64,000 nucleotides of DNA, taken from the NCBI RefSeq assembly GCF_000224145.3, contig NC_020168.2, positions 5,629,294 through 5,693,293 on the forward strand, given 5' to 3'. Below the pieces are notes generated by a model. It was not told the DNA's origin and searched no databases. It saw nothing but the letters and a program-made list of their open reading frames with translations. Made by a program: the position numbers and the translations under genes. Within the stretch, counting starts at the first letter, position 1; the number at the start of each line of letters is the position of its first letter. The stretch is from Ciona intestinalis (taxonomy: Eukaryota > Chordata > Ascidiacea > Phlebobranchia > Cionidae). Shown piece after piece: positions 57,685-64,000 of this stretch.

Positions 57685-58889
57685 AACGGATTGTAAAACA
57701 ACGAGTCTTGTTATCCATTGTCTCGCGTCTATGACGTCATAGTCGCCACCATTACGGAGCCCACAGCATGGCATTTTATCATTGCTGGGTGCTGTTTTTT
57801 CGTTTAAATGTTGCGATTTTTTAAAAACCAAGCCTTTCTGCGCGTAAAAATGGCTTTCTACTAATGTTATATCTTATCACAATAATAAACCTTACAAAAA
57901 TAATCAACTTTTATTGAACACTCAATCGATTAAAGAGTAAAAAAACAGAAAATATCAAGTTTACTAACCAAAAACATAAAAGAACATGTTTAAAATATAA
58001 AAATACAAACAAAAACGCATAACATTACCATAAACTGGTGTATCTAGCTGCAGTTTTGCATGTAAATTGCCGTGATTTTACTTTTTGGCTCACAAACTTA
58101 ACACGTATACCCGGCAACGAAACTTAAGGTATCTGTGTAAAATTTGCCTAATATCGAAGTGACATTGAGGAGAACAATACTGAGTTACTATTTTTGGTCT
58201 TCTGCTTGAATTAGTAAGCTACCTTTTCTGCGTTGCGGGTCTTTATGAAATCGGAAAACGCGAACACCTTATCTGCTAGTACTTAAGCAGTTTGGAGCTG
58301 CATGTCCACTCATGTTTCATTATAAATGTAGTAAAGAATGGCTCTATAGATTCGTAGGTATGATCATATACTATTATGTAAACTAAGCTGATTGCTGCTA
58401 GTCTTAATCGCCAACGTAAAGTACCCTGTTAAACCACACTGTACGCCGAAAACCCGTCAAAATATTAATTTACTCCACATTAACTCCTAGATTTAATATT
58501 GTATAACAAGATTTATATTAGAAATTATAATATAAATGTTGAAACAATCGCTATACGTGTTTTCTAGCTTTGTATCGCTTACAAGAACTAAATGAACACA
58601 TGCCGACCATGCATTTGTATAGGCGATTCACGCTCTGTGGGCTCCGTAATGGCGGACACAAGCGCCGTTTCCTAACCTGGTCTATACAACTTTGGGTATT
58701 CCTACTAGGTTTTTGGCACATGCCACTTCTCATAAATTATCACCAAGTGCAAATGACCAAATTTCGAATATATTTTCAAAATATTATCTTTTTATCATAT
58801 TAGTATCTTATAGTTTGATTACCCCTGAGGTATAAATTACTAAATTAAAAGCGAATCTTTCAAAGTTTGGCAATGAAAACATACAAAAC

Positions 58890-59504
58890 AACAATGTGGG
58901 GGAAGATGGGACTCGAAATTGAAATATATTTACATTAGCAGTATTCTGCAACTTGTAGTTAACCTACCGAATTTAACAGGCTGTGCTAGTTTCTTTGCCA
59001 TGTAAATTTCATATTTATAACGTTAAACCGACATTTTTTGGTTAGTTTTATCTTAAATTAAAGTCATATTGACCCCTGTTGATTTTCTTCATGCTTATAC
59101 TTCAGTGTTTTTTTACAAAACGAAAACTAGTTTTATGAGATAAAATCAAACTGTACAAAATATTCAAGGTTGTTTTATGAAGCTATGAAACTAGTTTAAT
59201 CGTTCGCACACGCAAACTAAAAAAATCTTCGGCTTTGCTATGATTTAGCGAGCGTTAAAAAATAGCAACTTACTATTTCGCATTTTTTCACCTGTTCAAA
59301 GTATACAGTTTCTATTTTACATATTTTTTTAATATTTAAAAACAATAATCTGCTTTGACGGGCGTTTTATAAAGTCGTAATAATACTGTCGAATAATTCT
59401 GTAACTTTATTTTCCTGATTATCATTAATGAGGGCCCGTAAAAAGAAAATTAAAAAAAGTCTCGTCTGACAAAGTGTTCCATCTTTCCCCCACCCTACTA
59501 TAGT
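58890..59504. mobile_element. Long element with MITE-family termini
   Basis: The left end CAATGTGGGGGAAGATGGGAC and the right end GTTCCATCTTTCCCCCACCCTACTATAG are inverted copies of the MITE termini, 615 bp apart. The interior does not match the 190 bp copies. It is either a longer relative or two separate end fragments; no transposase frame is visible. Confidence 0.55.
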
Positions 59505-59815
59505 AAAAATTCAACGGTATATCGTGCACGGAACTATGTTTGATTTGTATCAATAAAGTTTCAACGTTGACTTAAAGTTTCACGAAGTCCGCATCGTCTG
59601 GTTTACGATTTGTTTAATCAGCGGGTACACTAGCTAGCTCTTAACTTTCCGATATCTGTAACAGTAATTAAATGAAGTAAGTAGGATATAGGCCTATACA
59701 GCATACTTTTATACCATAGTATGTGAGTGTATTATGATACTACTATTTAATGCGGCAGGTTTTCAATTGATAAGGTTTATATGTTTGCAAAAATTAGCCC
59801 ATAGACATTAGGAAT

Positions 59816-60848
59816 ATGGCAGACAAATATTTAACAACCCCGAAGTATGTAAAAGTCAAAGACGAGGCAACTGGAATAGAAATCGTTCTCCCTGGCGCAT
59901 GCAGCCAGAAAGATTTTAACTCAGCAAGAAAATATAAAGCAAAAGACAGCGACGTGTTTGTGTGTTCTTATCCTAAAACTGGAACCACTTGGTTGCTTAC
60001 TATTACATGGCTTATTGTTCACCATGGGGAGGAGATTCCTAAAAATTATACGGATAGTATCCCAACGTTGGAATTCGACGGCTGTGAAAATATCGAAGCC
60101 ATTGATGATGGCGAATTTCCACGAATAATCAAGACTCATTTTCCATACAAGCTGGTACCGAAAAATTTAAAAGCAAAGTATTTGTATATTACACGAAATC
60201 CCAAGGATGCTTTCGTTTCTTACTATTTTCACGTAAGAGGGTTTAATTCCGTTTATCATTGGAAAAATCCAGATCTTAGCAATTTGTACGAATTGTATAT
60301 AAAGGGAGAGGTGACATCAGGCCTCTTCTTTGACCATTTGAAAAATTGGTATGCTCATCGCAATGACCCTAATGTATTATTCTTGTTGTATGAAGACGTA
60401 AAGCAAGATCCAAGAAACGAAGTGTTAAAAATAGCAAAGTTTCTCGGAGACGAGTACGAAAAAAAGCTTAAGATGGATGATGGAAAAATTTTGGAAATTA
60501 TCTTAGAGCGTAGTAGTTTCAGTCATATGAAGGGAATGAGTGCTTGGGTAAGTATAGTCCGATACATAATTATTATTTTATCTTTCCTATTTCTTTGACA
60601 CAAAATCTGGAAAATAATGAGGTTATGTATAGTTTGTTAAATATTTCTGTTTAGTTTAGATTTTATATACTCTATAGCATACAACATACCGGCCGGAAAA
60701 CGAACCGTTTATTCGTAAAGGAGTAATCGGTGATTGGAAAAATCATTTAAGTACAGAGCAAGCTGATGGTTTAGATCGTGCGCTTATGGAACATGGGAAA
60801 GAAAGTGGCATCTCAAAATTATGGGACAAATATGCAGAATTTTTGTAG
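59816..60848 (+). CDS. Cytosolic sulfotransferase 2 (SULT family, 2 exons)
   Basis: Tandem paralogue of the gene at 56054, with the same exon lengths: 59816-60547 (732 nt) and 60678-60848 (171 nt), 300 aa. Motifs: YPKTGTTW, IIKTHFPYKLVP, TRNPKDAFVSYYFH and RKGVIGDWKNH. The segments ARKYKAKDSDVFVCSYPK, EYEKKLKMDDGKI and all of exon 2 are nearly identical to copy 1. The N-terminus (MADKYLTTPKYVKV) and the acceptor-side loop (FNSVYHWKNPDLSN) differ. That loop lies near the substrate entrance in known SULT structures, so different substrates are plausible (inference). All key residues are present. Confidence 0.96.
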
Positions 60849-61078
60849 TTAAACGTTGCAAAACGTCATAAGACATTCTATAATATTGGCTTAAATTTAT
60901 GGTAATTTTAATAGTTAATTAGCTTTATAAATATGGTATAAATTACAACGTGTAATGTTTCGCTGGAGATAGCCTTTCAGTTAACTCCTATTTAATTGAT
61001 TTGTAGGCTACATGAACTTTTATTTGGTTGTGATTGTAATGCTGGGTTTCAATTAAACTGAATCAGTGAAGAAGATAG

Positions 61079-61187
61079 AGTAAGGTGGGGGAGATGGGAC
61101 ACCTTTTCATTCTATTTTCTCGTCCCATTTGAGGCTATTCGTATAATTTGTGCTAAAGGTATCCCATCTTCCCCCACCCTACTATAT
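61079..61187. mobile_element. MITE, internally deleted
   Basis: Ends AGTAAGGTGGGGGAGATGGGAC and GTATCCCATCTTCCCCCACCCTACTATA are inverted, and TATTTTCTCGTCCCATTTG remains of the interior. Total ~109 bp. Confidence 0.85.
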
Positions 61188-61552
61188 ATCTTACGTAAAA
61201 CTAACTAAGACCTGTTTTCCTATAACAACAAATTTCCACCACTTGTGTAAAGTTGTCCAAAGTTCATGCATCGCTTGCTTCCATGGTTTGTTTGTCCAGG
61301 TACAACACTGTCAATATTTACAGACCTCCCATTACGAACAAATTAAAAGCTGACTTGGCAGGTTTTTAACAAATAAAACTGTATATTGGATAAGTATGTG
61401 AACTTTCTTTGATCTCTTGATTTCCAAAGCAGTATTATGTGCATGTTTTTATCTGTTTTATTACAATTGGTGCATTAAAATAAAAAATATATAAATACGT
61501 ATATATAAACCAAATGAGCACTCAAAAATGCGCACCCTTGAAACTGCGTTTA

Positions 61553-61760
61553 GTTGGGCCAAAGAGATTAAAACCAATCTCTTTGGTTGGGCACTCGTAA
61601 AATTGCTTTGGTTGGACACTCGTAAAAATTGGTTTTAATCTCTTTGGTTGGGCACTCGTAACATTGCTTTGGTTGGACGCTCGTAAAAATTGGTTTTAAT
61701 CTCTTTGGTTGGGCACTCGTAAAATTGCATAGCCTACGAGCAAAATGGTTTTAATCTCTT
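61553..61760. repeat. Tandem repeat of ~61 bp with inverted flank
   Basis: The unit contains TCTCTTTGGTTGGGCACTCG, AAAATTGCTTTGGTTGGACA and AAAATTGGTTTTAA. It occurs at 61578 and 61640 and, incompletely, at 61701. To the left, GGGCCAAAGAGATTAAAACC is the reverse complement of the repeat start, so the array begins with an inverted piece. Confidence 0.8.
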
Positions 61761-62373
61761 TGCTACCAGTAAACACAGTTGTACTATTTCTCATGCGTGA
61801 CGAGTAAACAAGTTGCCTTCTAGTATTCATATTTCCATGGTGCAATAGTGACGTTGAACTTTTTCGCAAAACACGTCATGGCTGTTTATAAGTTAGTTGC
61901 AGAATATGCGTCTAAGACCGAAGTAGAATTGATTTTGTAGCAGTGTTTGCTGCATTTCGTTGACGTGTTTACTCATGCAACTTCGCAACAAAGGTTGGTA
62001 TAATTATAATATACATTATTTGTTTTGAATGTTATTATTATAACTCAAAGTTAGTTTATTTGTGCAACAAATGGATCTCTCTAGTGTCTAAAAATGTGAG
62101 CGACCATTTTTTTTCTTTTCTACCTGTGCCATTCAAATCTACTTATTTATAAGAACTTCGTCACTTCCACCTTTAAATATGTTGCAGCGGTAGTTAATAA
62201 AAAGGTATGTTATTGAATTAATATCGAAAGATCAACCAGATGGGCTATGAATATTAAACATGTACCTATACAAAGAAGTAGGCCACACTTTTTCCGCTAG
62301 AAAGCCAACCTAATTTTTAGGTTAAAATGATTCACTTCGGCACTGGGGCCACTGGAGCAGTACCACCGGCACC

Positions 62374-63737
62374 ATGAAAGACCTAACTTTACCGAAATTT
62401 ATAAAAGTTGGAGACAAAGCAAGTGGTGAAGAAATATCCTTTTAATGTAAACCACTGGAACTTTGAATCTGCCCAAAAATATAAAGCAGATGATACTGAT
62501 ATGTTTGTTTGTTCATACTCCAAAACTGGAACTACCTGGCTAATAAAAAAACGTTGTGTGGCTGATTTTACATCATGGAACAGAAGTCCCAGGACCATAC
62601 AGAAATAGCATTCCAATTCTATAGCTTGATGGTTCCGAAGCCCCAGGCCAGAATCGATTGGAAACAGTGAATTCCCATGCATAATCAAAACACATTTCCA
62701 TACAACTTTATGCAAATTAATCCCAATACGAAGTATTTATATATCGCAAGAAACTCAAAGGATGCTTTCGTTTCATTTTATTTTCATATCAGAGGATGTG
62801 AAAAAACTTATGGAACAAATAATCCTGATATAAACAAGCTGTATGATCAGTACATGAATAGAGAAGTACAGTTTAATTGTTACTTTGATCATTTAAACGA
62901 ACAGTACAGTCATCGAAATGATCCCAATGTTTTATTCTTGTTGTATGAAGATATAAAGCAAGACCCAAGAAATGGTATTTTAAAAGTAGCAACAATTCTT
63001 GGAAAAAAATATAAGAAACTATTGAAGAAAGAAAATGAAAAACTGATAAAAAGTGCTAGAGCTTAGTAGTGAACATATGAAGAGTAGAAACATTTGGGTA
63101 AGCAGTTACTGTTGTTACCAACATATGTTATTTAATATTCATGAATCTAAATTAAAAATTTATCACTAGATTAGTTTATTTGTAATAAATGGCAGGGGAA
63201 CTTTTACTATTTAAAATCAAATAACTTGATTTTGATATGATTATTAAGAATTTGTGGAAATCAACTTAACAGCATGTTGTAGTCATAAGAACATAGTTTA
63301 GTAGGTTTTAAGGTAAAAATAGGCAGCTCTTCAGACATAAGTTTTATTAGCCAGCTCTGATCAGTGTATGCAGTTTACATACAAGCCAGTTGTCAGATTA
63401 TCCAAAAGATTGGAACAAGTTGTGAAACATTGAGGTAAATTTAATTTCAAGTTAACAATTTAGTGTAATACTTTGATTACTTTTTAAAACTTTATTTGCA
63501 ATAAAATGATTCTAATTTCTTCTTTAAATTAATAAACTATATATTTATTAATTTACTATATATTTATTAATTTAGGAACACCCAGAAAATGAACCGTTTA
63601 TTCGTAAAGGAGTAATCGGTGATTGGAAGAATCATTTAAGTGCAGAGCAAGCTGATGGTTTGGATCGTGCGCTTATGGAGCATGGGAAAGATGGTGGAAT
63701 TTTAAAATTATGGAACAAATATGCAGAATTTCTTTGA
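62374..63737 (+). pseudogene. Cytosolic sulfotransferase 3, exon 1 broken, exon 2 intact
   Basis: It starts MKDLTLPKFIKVGDKASGEE and then loses frame near 62440. The PAPS loop survives as YSKTGTTW in another frame. Further shifts and stops lie between 62545 and 62690, and the frame recovers as LYIARNSKDAFVSFYFHIRG through LYEDIKQDPRNGILKV before a stop at 63064. The Pro of the 3'-phosphate motif RNPKDA is Ser here. Exon 2 (63576-63737) is open to TGA and, after its first few codons, differs from copy 1 exon 2 at only about three of ~150 bases, while exon 1 is far more diverged. It cannot make a full SULT as read. Sequence error could explain one break, but hardly all of them. Confidence 0.88.
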
Positions 63738-64000
63738 TGATTTCTTCTAAATGTATTTTTTTAAATAATCAGACTTTATGTTTTGGATTCCAACATCTGG
63801 ATTTAATGCTCTATTAACTTTCTGTGCAATCACTTGATCATGACTCGTAAAATCATAGTTTGCTGCTAATAAAGCAGTTTGAAATTATACTGATGATTTA
63901 CTTTGTTTGAACTGCCTACAACCTTTTCTTGTAAATTGTTTCATGACGTTTCAACTGGAGTAGTTTGTTGACTTTGGCAGTGATATTGAGAGAAGTACTT
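63738..64000. other. 3' flank of the sulfotransferase pseudogene
   Basis: AT-rich, with AATAAA at 63868 (GCTAATAAAGC). No gene seen before the window end. Confidence 0.5.

Larger units (their letters stand above)
57046..59815. other. Intergenic between sulfotransferases 1 and 2
   Basis: It contains a MITE left end near 57347-57380, a second left-end-like GGATAAGATGGGACAG at 57547, a 27 bp tandem duplication (57631-57684), a 21 bp inverted match between 57747 and 58634, and a 615 bp MITE-ended segment (58890-59504). No gene seen. Confidence 0.55.
60849..62373. other. Intergenic between sulfotransferase 2 and the pseudogene
   Basis: It holds a deleted MITE (61079-61187) and the tandem repeat at 61553-61760. 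Otherwise AT-rich with no gene seen. Confidence 0.6.

Overview
The window is chordate nuclear DNA, AT-rich, with many short introns (GT-AG) and dense small interspersed repeats. The gene content (a Snail factor with a divergent, SNAG-less N-terminus, two intron-matched IRF-type genes, a cytosolic sulfotransferase cluster) and the repeat families (a tRNA-headed SINE and a ~190 bp MITE with GTAGGGTGGGG-type ends) point to the ascidian Ciona, most likely C. intestinalis/robusta. The species call is inferred from memory of these families, not from a search.

Layout. 194-8217 (+): the 3' half of the sodium leak channel NALCN, 16 exons, entering from outside the window. 7.6-15.5 kb: a rearranged inverted duplication around a 50-N gap. 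It contains a second, inverted NALCN 3' end (11484-12435), two copies of an intronless ceramide synthase (one truncated by the gap, one broken), and a stray fragment of an IRF association domain. This may be an assembly problem in a highly polymorphic genome. 15083-18082 and 19502-21810 (-): two tandem IRF-like genes with identical exon plans. 24784-31747 (+): fatty acid 2-hydroxylase. 33679-38010 (-): a BTB-BACK protein resembling BTBD17, head to head with 38520-42375 (+), a repeat-built protein resembling the non-catalytic part of Egalitarian. 43523-46416 (-): an SLC38A7-like amino acid transporter. 50054-52985 (+): Snail, tail to tail with a seven-exon actin gene at 53308-54906 (-). 56054-63737 (+): three tandem cytosolic sulfotransferase genes, the third a pseudogene with an intact last exon.

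No operon or pathway links these genes; they are ordinary neighbours. FA2H and the ceramide synthase both belong to sphingolipid synthesis, but one is broken here and I draw no functional link. Every spliced model below was built by joining exons at visible GT-AG sites with continuous phase and adds up to a whole number of codons (for Snail from either possible start), which is the main internal check.

No viral or LTR element, CRISPR array, rRNA gene or convincing tRNA gene was seen. The strongest leads are the Egalitarian-like repeat protein without an exonuclease domain, the IRF pair, the sulfotransferase gene-conversion pattern, the rearranged inverted duplication, and several perfect or near-perfect palindromes.
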